Assembly: GCF_024713945.1 (NCBI RefSeq)
Contig: NW_027461517.1
Location: 418,808-482,807 of the forward strand
DNA from: Dermatophagoides farinae
Taxonomy: Eukaryota > Arthropoda > Arachnida > Sarcoptiformes > Pyroglyphidae
DNA length: 64,000 bases
Direction: 5' to 3'
Below are positions 1 to 9,455 of this stretch, piece after piece. Below the pieces are notes generated by a model. It had not been told where the DNA came from. It saw nothing but the letters and a program-made list of their open reading frames with translations, and searched no databases. Position numbers and translations under genes: made by a program. Every line of letters begins with the position of its first letter. Positions within the stretch are counted from its first letter, which is position 1.

Positions 1-118
1 TAACTAAATCGAATTATTAAAAAGTAATTTACGTTCTAAAGCAGGCGCGATATACTTTTTAAAGCATAAAATTAGATTTAAACAACTTTAAATATTATCA
101 ACGATTTAAAAATAACAC

Positions 119-1426
119 ATGTCTGAATATGGCTTTAGTGAGGAGGATATAAAGATACTTGAGGACTGCGAAGTGCTTAAGCTATCTAACTCAGACATTC
201 AAAAAAGATTGACAATGGTTAAGCAAGAAATAGTTTATCTGTCACAGGTATGTCTATGTACATTAATTCATTATTAGGAACTTACCCATTTAAACCAACA
301 GCTAGCCGTAGACGAAAACACCATGAAGGACAATGAAGAAAGAATAAACATGAACACTCAATTGCCTCACTTGATTTCAAGAGTAGCAGAAATCATTGAC
401 ATGCCTGACGATAACGCCAACGATGCAGGTATTGTAAACAATTTAGCTCGATCTAACAATAAATCTGTCATAGTTAAAACTTCCCTCCGCCAAACCGTGT
501 ATTTGCCTGCAGTAGGAATAATATCTTCGGATGACTTACAACTGAGTGATCGTGTTGGTATCAATAAGGATACTTATTTAATTTTAACGAAGCTTCCCCC
601 GGAATACGATTCGCGGGCAAAAGTCATGGAACTAGACGAGAAGCCCACCGAAACTTATTCCGATATTGGAGGCTTGGAAAAGCAGATCCAGGAGTTGATA
701 GAAGCAATAGTCTTGCCCATGACACATGCAGAAAAATTTGACAAGCTCGGCATCAAAGCTCCTAACGGCGTCCTGATGTATGGGCCACCAGGAACTGGAA
801 AGACTTTACTCGCAAGGGCTTGCGCAGCGCAAAGCAACGCTACATTTTTAAAGCTTGCAGGACCTGAACTCGTCCAAATGTATATTGGCGACGGAGCTAA
901 AATTGTCAGAGACGCGTTTAAACTGGCTCGAGCAAAAGCACCAAGTATAATTTTTATAGACGAAATAGATGCAGTCGGAGTAAAAAGACATGACGGTGAT
1001 TCTTTCGGGGACAGAGAAGTTCAACGTACTATGCTTGAACTTTTAAATCAACTGGACGGTTTCTCTAATCATGACGGTGTGAAAGTTATAGCTGCTACGA
1101 ACAGACCAGATATTTTAGATCCTGCGCTGATGCGTAGTGGACGTTTAGACCGAAAAATCGAGTTTAGTTTACCAGATGAAACCGCTCGCGTCAGAATTTT
1201 CGAAATTCATTCACGAAAAATGTCGATCAATAAAGAAGCTATTTCATTTGTCGAACTTTCTCGAATCACTGAAGGTTTTAACGCGGCGCAGATTCGAGCT
1301 TGTTGCGTGGAAGCCGGTATGGCAGCACTCAGACTTAACTCAACAACAATTGTACACGAACATTTTTTAGAAGCAATAAACGTTGTTAAGTCCAAGAAAA
1401 AGTGTGATCAGAACTATTTTGCTTAG
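119..1426 (+). CDS. RPT5: 26S proteasome regulatory subunit 6A (RPT5/PSMC3), AAA ATPase
   Basis: ATPase subunit of the 19S base ring that unfolds ubiquitinated substrates and feeds them to the 20S core. Two exons: 119-247 (starts MSEYGF) and 278-1426, joined across a 30-nt intron in phase 0, giving 425 aa (human PSMC3 is 439). The N-terminal coiled coil spans roughly residues 25-80 and crosses the splice. Then come the OB region, Walker A GPPGTGKT at 212-219, Walker B with DEID at 271-274, and the Arg-finger region RSGRLDRK. The sequence around [14 protein letters not shown] is typical of proteasomal ATPases. The last residues are NYFA where RPT5 normally has the HbYX tail YYA, so the tail tyrosine has become phenylalanine. 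RPT5 rather than another RPT is inferred from the tail and the overall resemblance. Confidence 0.93.
248..277 (+). other. Spliceosomal intron, 30 nt, in RPT5
   Basis: Starts GTATGT and ends ATTAG. Contains TTAAT as a possible branch site. Removing it joins MSEYGF... to ELTHLNQQ... in phase 0 and completes the RPT5 coiled coil. Confidence 0.85.
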
Positions 1427-1733
1427 CGCTATTTTATTTGTATGATACATAAAGTTTTTTTATGTAAATTAATAGACTAAAACCGCTTTTTCTCAAACTT
1501 ATGATTATCAATTTAATCTTTGAAACAAAAACGCAAATGACAAAATAAAATTAATCTAACACATTATGAAAATATCTAGGTAATATTTATAAACAAATCC
1601 TTTATTACGTGTACCAAAAGCCGGATTGAATATTGAGAAAACTCGAGCTTCAATTTATTATTTTATGAACTAAGCTAAATTTATTATTTATATAATATGG
1701 TCAATGATCGGACTGTGGCGAATATAAATAAAA
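1427..1733. other. Intergenic, 307 bases, no gene seen
   Basis: AT-rich spacer between two plus-strand genes. It must hold the RPT5 3' end signals and the promoter of the AP2 gene. I see no ORF, tRNA or repeat. Confidence 0.6.
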
Positions 1734-3065
1734 ATGTACAGTAAACTCACAACAGATTGGAATAATACATTAAGTCATATGAATACAGCTTCAGATCAAA
1801 TAAATTGCGATAGTAAAAGTATAAATATTGCACAGCGAAAACATGAAAATATTTTAGTCAACGGAAACGAAAAAGCTCAGTCGATTAAATCAGCTTGTAG
1901 AGGTGTATATTATGATAGTATTCGTCATTTGTGGCGGGCAAATTGGCCGGAAGAAACTGTTGTTATTGATAGATTAACCCGTAAACCGATTTCAATAAAA
2001 AGAAGTACACGCACTAAAGGCTTTAGCGCGAAAAAATTCGGCTATGACGAAAGCCTTCGTTTAGCTATAAAGCATAGAAACGAAATGATTATGACTGGCA
2101 TAGTCCGACATTTTGTGTACCTAGATGAACATCTTGCAAAAATAAACAAACCTCAAAACAGCTATAACTATTCTCGAAAAGGAGTGTCTAACTTGTCTAA
2201 GAAAAATTTAAAAATGCGTTATGATAACGGGGAAAGAGTAAACGTTTACAAGTACGAGGAACCTACCAACCAATCACAGTATTATTATCAAATGAACTAC
2301 GACATGAATGTGCCATCTAGTCGAAACGCTACTTACAATTTATCGTACTCTAACCAGTTACAAAACTGTCGAAGTGAAAGCGATAATATCGCAAGCTGTG
2401 TTTTAAACTACGATTACCAGTACCGAGACACATACAAAAACAGATTCTATCCTGTTTACGACAATCCTAATTCTAAAAATTGTAATTACATAATTAATAA
2501 CAACAGTTCCGTTAACCGAAACGCCAGCTTTACAAAAACTTCACAAGTAGATCACTGTAAAGATCAAATTCAAAATTCCACCGGAATACAAGAACTTTCG
2601 AAAAATTCAGCTAATGGAACCGTTAGTTCAACGCCAGCCACTTCTAATTCAATCAACAATACTGTAGAAAATTCTATCGAAGTTTCTAAAGAAAACAGTC
2701 CTTGTTATTCTCACAACAATTATTATGTTCCGTATTCGCATTTGTTAGCTAATACGCACGATGAATACTACACAAATAATTCAAAAACCACTGATCCAGC
2801 CATATACAGCACTAACAATCTGCAGCCTATAACTAGTGACATGGAAGCTCCGCAAAGACGTTACTCTAACCATATTAACAACTCCAAACATATTGAATAC
2901 CGCGACATATACCAATACTGTGAAAATGACATGGGAAATGAATTTATGAATTACTGCTCTTCAATGAATTTCAACTTATCAGAGCAAAAAAACTATGCAA
3001 CATACGCACAAAACGATGAAAATATAAACTCCGCTTCGATGAAGTCGGACTTTTACACTAATTAA
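1734..3065 (+). CDS. AP2-domain (ApiAP2-type) DNA-binding protein
   Basis: Probable sequence-specific transcription factor. One AP2 domain lies at about residues 54-118: ACRGVYYD opens the first strand, WRANW the second, and FSAKKFGYDESLRLAIKHR forms the end of the sheet and the helix. This pattern is typical of apicomplexan AP2 domains. A loop of about 20 residues rich in Arg, Lys and Ser separates strands 2 and 3 and is longer than usual. The remaining 320 residues are disordered and very rich in Asn, Tyr and Ser, with no second AP2 domain. Single exon, 443 aa. The domain call is firm; the target motif and targets cannot be read from the sequence. Confidence 0.85.
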   Translation: MYSKLTTDWNNTLSHMNTASDQINCDSKSINIAQRKHENILVNGNEKAQSIKSACRGVYYDSIRHLWRANWPEETVVIDRLTRKPISIKRSTRTKGFSAKKFGYDESLRLAIKHRNEMIMTGIVRHFVYLDEHLAKINKPQNSYNYSRKGVSNLSKKNLKMRYDNGERVNVYKYEEPTNQSQYYYQMNYDMNVPSSRNATYNLSYSNQLQNCRSESDNIASCVLNYDYQYRDTYKNRFYPVYDNPNSKNCNYIINNNSSVNRNASFTKTSQVDHCKDQIQNSTGIQELSKNSANGTVSSTPATSNSINNTVENSIEVSKENSPCYSHNNYYVPYSHLLANTHDEYYTNNSKTTDPAIYSTNNLQPITSDMEAPQRRYSNHINNSKHIEYRDIYQYCENDMGNEFMNYCSSMNFNLSEQKNYATYAQNDENINSASMKSDFYTN

Positions 3066-3544
3066 TCAAGTTTCAGCACTCATAATATAATAATTTACTC
3101 GTTTCAAATTAAATGATTAAAATTACCCAGTCAAGCAGCGCAAATTCGAAAGAATCACATTTAAAGTTTTGAATAAATACTATTCAAACAGTTGCCAAGG
3201 AGTATCGTGCGATCTTAAGTTAATTCACATTAAAATTAATATATAACGCTAAATAAACAATAATAATTAAATAACAAAAAATATATGAAAAATAAATTAA
3301 ATATTTTACCGTCCATAAATTATATTAAGTATCTTTAACAAAACATTTTGAAAATAACAAAGTACAACTTGGCTACAGCCAAAATAATTAATTAGTATAG
3401 TTCGATTAGCATAAATAGAAGAATCATTATAAAGTCTAGGTTATATTTATTTCCTGAAGTAGAACTTTAATTAACACCAGCATTAGGTACAATTTTATTA
3501 ACACGTTAGCAGTTACTTAGCGACTAGTTCAGAAAGATTTGTCT
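3066..3544. other. Intergenic, 479 bases, longest gene-free stretch
   Basis: Lies between the AP2 gene and the KH-protein gene. It has an inverted repeat at 3369-3382 with TTGGCT and AGCCAA arms and a 2-nt spacer. Otherwise AT-rich, with no convincing ORF or RNA gene. Probably the promoter and 5' UTR of the downstream gene. Confidence 0.5.
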
Positions 3545-5779
3545 ATGGCACTTAAAAATCATCTAGCGAACGGTATGTGTTTTGGCAAAAACAACAATGG
3601 CGAGTTATTAATCGACACTAGCGAATACAACGTGTCTACAAAACATAACTACGATGTCAACGAAACCAGCGATTCCGGTAAATTAAAAGATAAATCGCTT
3701 TCCACTTCAATCAGTCAGGCTGTTTTTGACGACAACGCAATTGATCAAGCCGAAGCGGAGTCACAAATAAGCACTACCCTGTCTGAAATTTTTCGAAACC
3801 AAGAAGAATCAAACTCAAGTTTTTCTAAATACGCTTATTCTTTAGTTAGCAACGTGCTAAATTATTCTTCTTCAGCTTCTTCCAAAGCGACGAAGGATGA
3901 CAACAAAAAAGCTATTAATAATAACTCTTATCAGAATGAAAAAAAAAAATCAAATGGTAATTTTATCGTCGATAAAATATATAAAGATATGGATTATATT
4001 TCTTCCATAGTTAGTAAATTTTTACATGAGCCGTGTAACAGCAGTACATTGTGCTCTACTGAATCTTATTCCAGCGACGATCTTAGTTACAAATCAGATT
4101 CAATCACCGACTCTAATTTATTTTCCCAGATTAAAGAACAGTCAAATTTCAGGCGCCAGCACAAAGGAAGCCAGTACGCTAGTTACGCTGATTATTTTCC
4201 AGATCACAATACTATCAACCCTGCAGTCGCAGGAATATCTTCTTATCGCCACCTTCAATTCGACGATCCACAACAATTTTTGGATTGTTCCAAAACCAAG
4301 ACCATGGCTGATATATCATATGCAGACTACTTAGAATCAAACGTTCTTTCGAACGAATCAAAGAATTCACCAGGCTCAGCAAATATTAAAAAAAAACAAA
4401 ATTATACAAAAAAAGTTTTTCCGATCGCTGATTTTTGTACAATTAACACTATTGATGCTACACAGAATGAGCTATCTTCTGAATCTGACAAAAAATACGT
4501 AGTCAACATCGATATGTACAAAAAACCATCAGCACCAGTTTACATTAGCAATGATAACTTCAATAATTGCGGGTGTTCATCTTACAACGTTCTTCAGCGC
4601 GAAAAGAATGCTTTTAATCACTTCAACAATGTTGATTCTTTTTACAATAGTTATGTGGATGATAAATTTTTGATCGGCGAAACTGATTGCGACCTACGAA
4701 AGTTTTCCAAAAACCAAGAGAAAAAAAACAATCCTTCTGCTTCGACCAAAGAATCACTGTATGCGAAATCCGCTCGAAAATCGCCTTCTGTTTTTGATAA
4801 AAAGGGTTATCATTCTCAAACAAGCAGTAAGGCTACCGATATTTGGAGCGCGCTGGATTCAACACTTAAACATAACACAGAGTCGCAACCCAAGAATTAT
4901 TTCACCACGGATGAAAGAATGTTATCCAAAAGCCAGCCACTTGATACTGACGACGTCAAACATAAATCTTCCTTGTCCACGCACATGCCTCGCCCCAATG
5001 AGCCTCAACTTTTAAGCGTGTCTTACCCACTGAACCAGAAGGAGGAAACTACAAACGATCCTGCCTCGTCTTTCAAACCCATACCCTCCGTTAGAAGCAA
5101 CAAGAACAACCTCAAATCTAAATCGAAAAATAAGTCTCACACAGCTATTATTCGAGTTACTTCCTCTTCTTTCTTTATTTATGAATTGTCTAGAGTCCTA
5201 CATGCAATTCGAGTCATCAAGAAAATTGACACCGTCAATGTTTCCAATCTTTACGTCTTACATCTTAATTGTCAAAAAGATACTTTGAAATTTATTATCG
5301 ACTATTGTCGAACCACTGAATGCTCACTTCACATTGATGACGAACTAATTCTTTCTTGCGGAGCCCCAACTTCTGATAATATATTACATAAATACGATGA
5401 GCCATATTACCACAAATACACCGCTAAATACGAAATCCAGATCCCTCATGACGACGATTTCAATGTTACTTGCAAACTTATCGGTACCAGAGGTTTGAAT
5501 ATGAAGGAAATTTTTTCCCAAACTGGTTCAAAATTACGCTTAAGAGGTATTGGATCAGGATATTTAGAAACAAAACTGGAACAAGAAGCCAATGAAGAGT
5601 TGAACTTCTGCATTAGCAACACAAACCTCCACATGTACATTATTACGAAACAAAAGATCAACGCATTGCTTACAGATTTATACAATAACTACTTTAATCA
5701 TTTGAAATTAAAAAACCGTAATCCAGTTCTTTACAAGATTAAAATGAAAGAAAACGTAAGAAACATTAACCACCACTAA
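3545..5779 (+). CDS. KH-domain RNA-binding protein, large disordered N terminus
   Basis: 744 aa, starting at the first in-frame ATG (3545). Residues 1 to about 530 are low-complexity, Ser/Asn/Lys-rich and unrecognisable. The C-terminal 210 residues are folded. A type I KH domain lies at about 635-710: FNVTCKLIGTRGLNMKEI carries the GxxG loop as GTRG, and SKLRLRGIGSG follows, as in KH/STAR proteins. A segment at about 535-600 (IIRVTSSSFF...FIIDYC) may be a second, degenerate KH-like fold. Likely an RNA-binding regulator, but the RNA targets and process are unknown. It has no neighbour in a shared pathway. Confidence 0.7.
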   Translation: MALKNHLANGMCFGKNNNGELLIDTSEYNVSTKHNYDVNETSDSGKLKDKSLSTSISQAVFDDNAIDQAEAESQISTTLSEIFRNQEESNSSFSKYAYSLVSNVLNYSSSASSKATKDDNKKAINNNSYQNEKKKSNGNFIVDKIYKDMDYISSIVSKFLHEPCNSSTLCSTESYSSDDLSYKSDSITDSNLFSQIKEQSNFRRQHKGSQYASYADYFPDHNTINPAVAGISSYRHLQFDDPQQFLDCSKTKTMADISYADYLESNVLSNESKNSPGSANIKKKQNYTKKVFPIADFCTINTIDATQNELSSESDKKYVVNIDMYKKPSAPVYISNDNFNNCGCSSYNVLQREKNAFNHFNNVDSFYNSYVDDKFLIGETDCDLRKFSKNQEKKNNPSASTKESLYAKSARKSPSVFDKKGYHSQTSSKATDIWSALDSTLKHNTESQPKNYFTTDERMLSKSQPLDTDDVKHKSSLSTHMPRPNEPQLLSVSYPLNQKEETTNDPASSFKPIPSVRSNKNNLKSKSKNKSHTAIIRVTSSSFFIYELSRVLHAIRVIKKIDTVNVSNLYVLHLNCQKDTLKFIIDYCRTTECSLHIDDELILSCGAPTSDNILHKYDEPYYHKYTAKYEIQIPHDDDFNVTCKLIGTRGLNMKEIFSQTGSKLRLRGIGSGYLETKLEQEANEELNFCISNTNLHMYIITKQKINALLTDLYNNYFNHLKLKNRNPVLYKIKMKENVRNINHH

Positions 5780-6100
5780 TTTATTTCAAGATCTGTCTCG
5801 CTTATTGAATTTAGGGACGCGCTTCCTAATGCCTAACAATTGTTTAGTTTTAGTTTTAGTTTATTTTATTAATCATTGATTGTTAAGTAAAATAGTTATA
5901 TTAGTTATCAAGTTTTACACTTATTTCAAGAGATTTCTTAATTAAATTATTCATTGTCAATAATTGCACTCTTAATTATTGCTAAAGTGATTATACTCAA
6001 ATTCTAGAGTAATTAAAAATATCTTAATGTAAATTAATTACATTTATAATCTATTGTTAAGTTATATATAAAATTATATCCACTATCGAAATTGCACAGT
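5780..6100. other. Intergenic between convergent genes, 321 bases
   Basis: 3' flanks of the KH-protein gene and of 6PGDH. Holds a short TTTTAG array at 5843-5863. No gene seen. Confidence 0.5.
5843..5863 (+). repeat. Short TTTTAG tandem repeat
   Basis: About three copies of the hexamer TTTTAG in the 3' flank of the KH-protein gene. It resembles a degenerate telomere-like unit but is too short and too AT-rich to mean much. Confidence 0.5.
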
Positions 6101-7543
6101 CTATTTGTCTATCCAACTAGATTTTTTCCAATTTACGTGTTTTGGTTTTTTATCGTCAGATTCTAGAAAAAATGTATGTCCACCAAAATGATCTCTCAAC
6201 GCTTGTATTAAGTTCGCCGGGTTCTTTTCTTGACAAACACTGCAAAGATGGTTGAAAGCCGCTGAAATACCTGGAGTAGGTAAATAGTACATTGCTGAAA
6301 CTTGCAAGACTTCTGATAAGTGAATTATAGAGTCTTCTATGACTCTGGCCGAGAAGTCACTTAGGAAAAAGTTGTCTTTTGTGACTGTGTTTTGCAAAAA
6401 TTCTAACATAGGACTTCTTAATATGCATCCATTCGCCCACACTTTCAAAACATTTAAGAAATCGACATTGAAATTGAGCTTTTCGGAAATGTGTTTCATT
6501 AACATCAAACCTTCAAGGTGTGCCACAAGAACAGCTCCATATAAAGATTCTTCAACATGTTTGATGAATTCTTTGGGTGTTGGTGGCAGTTTGTTGTCTG
6601 GACGGTATTTTTCAAATCCGAATTTTGAGTGACATTCCAATCGTAACTTTTTCCAGCCACTTATGTTACGCATATATACCGCTGCAGCAATAGTGGGGCA
6701 TGGATAGTCGTACGCAACGCTTTCTTGAATAGTCCATTTGCCTGTCCCTTTAGCACCGGCAATGTCCAATACGTTGTCAATTAAAAATTCTTTTGGATTA
6801 TCTGGGTTCTTTGTTTTAGTAACAATGCTTGAGATTTCCATCAGGTAAGACTTGAGTTTTGTGTTGTTGTATTTGTCGAAAATCTCACTGATTTCTCCAG
6901 CAGAAAATTTGTAGACCTCAACTAAAAGCATATAAATTTCTGCAATAAATTCCATGATTGCGTATTCTATCCCGTTGTGAATCATTTTCACAAAATGTCC
7001 CGACGCTTTATCGCCTACTCGAGCTACACATTTACCAAAAACTGATTCAGCGGCTGCTTTTGCTAGAAAAGGCTCTACTAATGCGTAAACTTGTGCGTCT
7101 CCTCCAACCATGATTGAAGCACCATTTCTAGCTCCTTCTTCACCACCAGATACTCCAACACCCAAATTATGTATGCCCACAGCCTTTAGCACCTCCATTC
7201 TTCTTAGAGTGTCTTTATAATAGGCGTTTGACGCTTCAAGAATAATATCGCCTTTGCTTAGCAAAGGTATTAGTGCGTTAATCATAGCGTCGGTCGCTTC
7301 ACCACTGGTAATAATAATTATAACTTTTCTAGGAAAGGCTAAAGAGTCAACAAAATCTTCCAACGTTTTGAAAGCTTGCATCGCGTCGTTTGAGATAGTA
7401 TTCTTGGCTTTTTCGTAAGTAGCTTCAGTTTTTTCGTAACTTCTATTATAGATCGATGTAGATACGCCGTGTTCAACAAGGTTAAGAGCCAGATTAGAGC
7501 CCATAACACCCATACCGATCACTCCTATATCTGATTTGGTCAT
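6101..7543 (-). CDS. PGD: 6-phosphogluconate dehydrogenase, decarboxylating
   Basis: Oxidises 6-phosphogluconate to ribulose 5-phosphate with NADP reduction, in the oxidative pentose phosphate pathway (cytosol). 480 aa, the usual length. The N-terminal Rossmann motif GVIGMGVMGSNLA is at residues 7-19. Substrate-site motifs are SGGEEGARNG (132-141) and GHFVKMIHNGIEYAIME (182-198), which keep the catalytic Lys and Glu. The usual DGGNSEYRDT segment reads EASNAYYKDT (103-112), so two conserved glycines are lost while the Asn is kept. KGTGKWT and the C-terminal all-helical dimer domain are present. It shares a 149-base divergent promoter with the CPSF30-YTH gene. Confidence 0.95.
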   Translation of the reverse strand: MTKSDIGVIGMGVMGSNLALNLVEHGVSTSIYNRSYEKTEATYEKAKNTISNDAMQAFKTLEDFVDSLAFPRKVIIIITSGEATDAMINALIPLLSKGDIILEASNAYYKDTLRRMEVLKAVGIHNLGVGVSGGEEGARNGASIMVGGDAQVYALVEPFLAKAAAESVFGKCVARVGDKASGHFVKMIHNGIEYAIMEFIAEIYMLLVEVYKFSAGEISEIFDKYNNTKLKSYLMEISSIVTKTKNPDNPKEFLIDNVLDIAGAKGTGKWTIQESVAYDYPCPTIAAAVYMRNISGWKKLRLECHSKFGFEKYRPDNKLPPTPKEFIKHVEESLYGAVLVAHLEGLMLMKHISEKLNFNVDFLNVLKVWANGCILRSPMLEFLQNTVTKDNFFLSDFSARVIEDSIIHLSEVLQVSAMYYLPTPGISAAFNHLCSVCQEKNPANLIQALRDHFGGHTFFLESDDKKPKHVNWKKSSWIDK

Positions 7544-7692
7544 GTTTTATATTACGAATTTTGATTGCTGTTTTGATTTATATTTAATAATAATAAATGT
7601 ATGAAAATTTGATTTTAACCGATAGAAAGAAAAATAAATGTATGCACAAAAAAATTTAGTCATGGTTAATACAATAAATACTACTTCTTTCT

Positions 7693-9006
7693 ATGGTATT
7701 CGACTTTGAAAATGTAAAGTTAAACGAATACGAGCTCTTAAAAACGTTATCTCCCTCTCGAAGAGAGGTTGTGTGCCGGAATTGGATGTTTAATAGTTGT
7801 CACAAAGGACTTTTGTGCAATTACTTGCATTTTTATGACGAAAACAAAATGCCACAGTGTAAATATTCGTTGCGGCAGATGGCATGTAACAAAGAAAATT
7901 TTCACATCTGCCCGTTTCAACATATATCCAATTCTCGTTCCGTCAAAAATAAATTTAATACGCAGTCTGGCATGAGTGACGGTGGAGAAAATTTATGTAT
8001 AAAGTATTTATATGGATTTTGTTCGCTAGGTCCGTATTGTGATAAAAAGCATCAAAAACTAGCTAAAGACGACATGCCGGCTTCAATGTATCCAGACGCG
8101 TTTCTCGAGGCTGTGCTAAACAATGCAAACCTTACTGATGTTTTGCCTAGTTCTATGGCAGAAGAAGTGAATCAAACGTGGAGGAAATTTTTAGAAAAAA
8201 AGGTCAACTTAGAACCTTCGGTGTCTTTTTTTGATCTATCCAATTTAGTGCGGTATCTCTCTTCCAATACAATTTTGAACCCCAATTCACTGACGATTTC
8301 ATGTAGCGGAGAAACTTTACCTATACAGTGTTTCATATTGAAGTCTACTAACTATTCCCGTCTTTTAACATCGATAAAATATGGAGTTTGGGCAACTGGT
8401 AAAAACAATATAAGCAAACTTAGTAACGCATATCAAAATTCTAATATTGTGATAATACTTATAAGTACGTTTGAAAGTGGTTCGTTTCAAGGTTACGGGA
8501 TTATGCGAAGTGACTTTAATTCAAAACTTTTTCCTAACATTTGGGGAAAACTCGGCGTTAGATTAAGCGCTAATTTCATGTTTCAGTGGATAAAACAAAC
8601 GGAGCTATCTTTTGAGCAATTAGAATACATTGCGCAGCAGTGGGACGAAATTCGGTCATTCGATCGGTGTAAAGACGGTCAGCAAGTGCCTCTTGACATA
8701 GCTGAAAAAATCTGCCGAGAATTATATGACGCGAAAGAAAAACTAATTTACAACTCCTCATTGCAAAATACAGCTACAGAGATTAACCACTCGACGTTCT
8801 TTAAATTACTGTCTGAAGAACAAGAAGAAGAAATTAGTAACATAAGCAAAAATTTAGTAAATACAATTGAATCGCAGATTGTTGAAGGAAATCGACCCAG
8901 GATGCCTGCCCAGTGGAAATTCCCATTGCAAAAAAATTACCAACGAATTAACTCAAAGCATTCTAATTATTCGAATGTGTCTAAACAGGATTCGTTAAAT
9001 TGTTAA
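7693..9006 (+). CDS. CPSF4: CPSF30-YTH: polyadenylation factor fused to an m6A-reader domain
   Basis: Subunit of the cleavage and polyadenylation machinery. 437 aa. Three CCCH zinc fingers occupy residues 22-120. Finger 1 has C-x7-C-x5-C-x3-H spacing (CRNWMFNSCHKGLLCNYLH). Finger 2 has longer spacing. Finger 3 is CIKYLYGFCSLGPYCDKKH. A YTH domain follows at about 205-345: KYGVWAT supplies the first cage tryptophan, SGSFQGYGIM the core strand, and FPNIWGKLG the likely second cage tryptophan, then FQWI. CPSF30-YTH fusions are known from plants and from apicomplexans such as Toxoplasma, where they couple m6A reading to poly(A) site choice. The stop codon lies inside a 12-base overlap with the convergent gene at 8995-9288. 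Confidence 0.88.
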   Translation: MVFDFENVKLNEYELLKTLSPSRREVVCRNWMFNSCHKGLLCNYLHFYDENKMPQCKYSLRQMACNKENFHICPFQHISNSRSVKNKFNTQSGMSDGGENLCIKYLYGFCSLGPYCDKKHQKLAKDDMPASMYPDAFLEAVLNNANLTDVLPSSMAEEVNQTWRKFLEKKVNLEPSVSFFDLSNLVRYLSSNTILNPNSLTISCSGETLPIQCFILKSTNYSRLLTSIKYGVWATGKNNISKLSNAYQNSNIVIILISTFESGSFQGYGIMRSDFNSKLFPNIWGKLGVRLSANFMFQWIKQTELSFEQLEYIAQQWDEIRSFDRCKDGQQVPLDIAEKICRELYDAKEKLIYNSSLQNTATEINHSTFFKLLSEEQEEEISNISKNLVNTIESQIVEGNRPRMPAQWKFPLQKNYQRINSKHSNYSNVSKQDSLNC

Positions 9007-9288
9007 AGGTGTGATTCCCGCAGGGTAATACATGGCAGAGCCGTTAATATGCCAGAAATTTCCACTGCCTTCGATTTCTTGTTGCTTTTCGATGATCAAA
9101 CCTTCAGTCTGATTACGAAGTTCATTTATAAGCATTCGAATGTTTTTCATCAGGAAATTCATGTCCTCCGGCTGGATCATGTCTGGCTGACTAGGGTGCA
9201 AGACTAAAACAGATCTGGATTTTGAGCCAAGATTAGGCGAGTCAGCCCGTACAAGGTTTAAAATTAACAGCAATTTTTGCCATATCAT
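8995..9288 (-). CDS. Small conserved-looking protein, unknown function (97 aa)
   Basis: Runs from ATG at 9288 to a stop inside the last 12 bases of CPSF30-YTH. Composition is that of a folded soluble protein: a hydrophobic N-terminal strand or helix, a central amphipathic helix (about 40-65) and a C-terminal stretch with NFWHINGSAMYYPAGITP. No low complexity and no transmembrane segment. I do not recognise the family. Balanced composition and the lack of a competing gene argue that it is real. Confidence 0.6.
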   Translation of the reverse strand: MIWQKLLLILNLVRADSPNLGSKSRSVLVLHPSQPDMIQPEDMNFLMKNIRMLINELRNQTEGLIIEKQQEIEGSGNFWHINGSAMYYPAGITPLTI

Positions 9289-9455
9289 TATAAAAAAGTT
9301 TGATTATAGATTTAATTATAAAATGAGAGCTTTATTGTATTTGTGATATTTTACGTCTTCCAAAATGATTTTGAATAAAAAAATATTGAGTTAAAATAAA
9401 AAAATAATAAATATAATTTGATAAGGTAAAAGTTAAAGTTAGGCCAGTTGTGAAA

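Noticed and set aside
3369-3382. Inverted repeat TTGGCT-AC-AGCCAA upstream of the KH gene
   Set aside because: Six-base arms with short spacers are expected by chance several times in the roughly 9 kb of spacer here; no recurrence seen.
5843-5863. TTTTAG array read as an interstitial telomere
   Set aside because: Only about three units, no G-rich telomeric unit, and it lies in an ordinary 3' flank between housekeeping genes.
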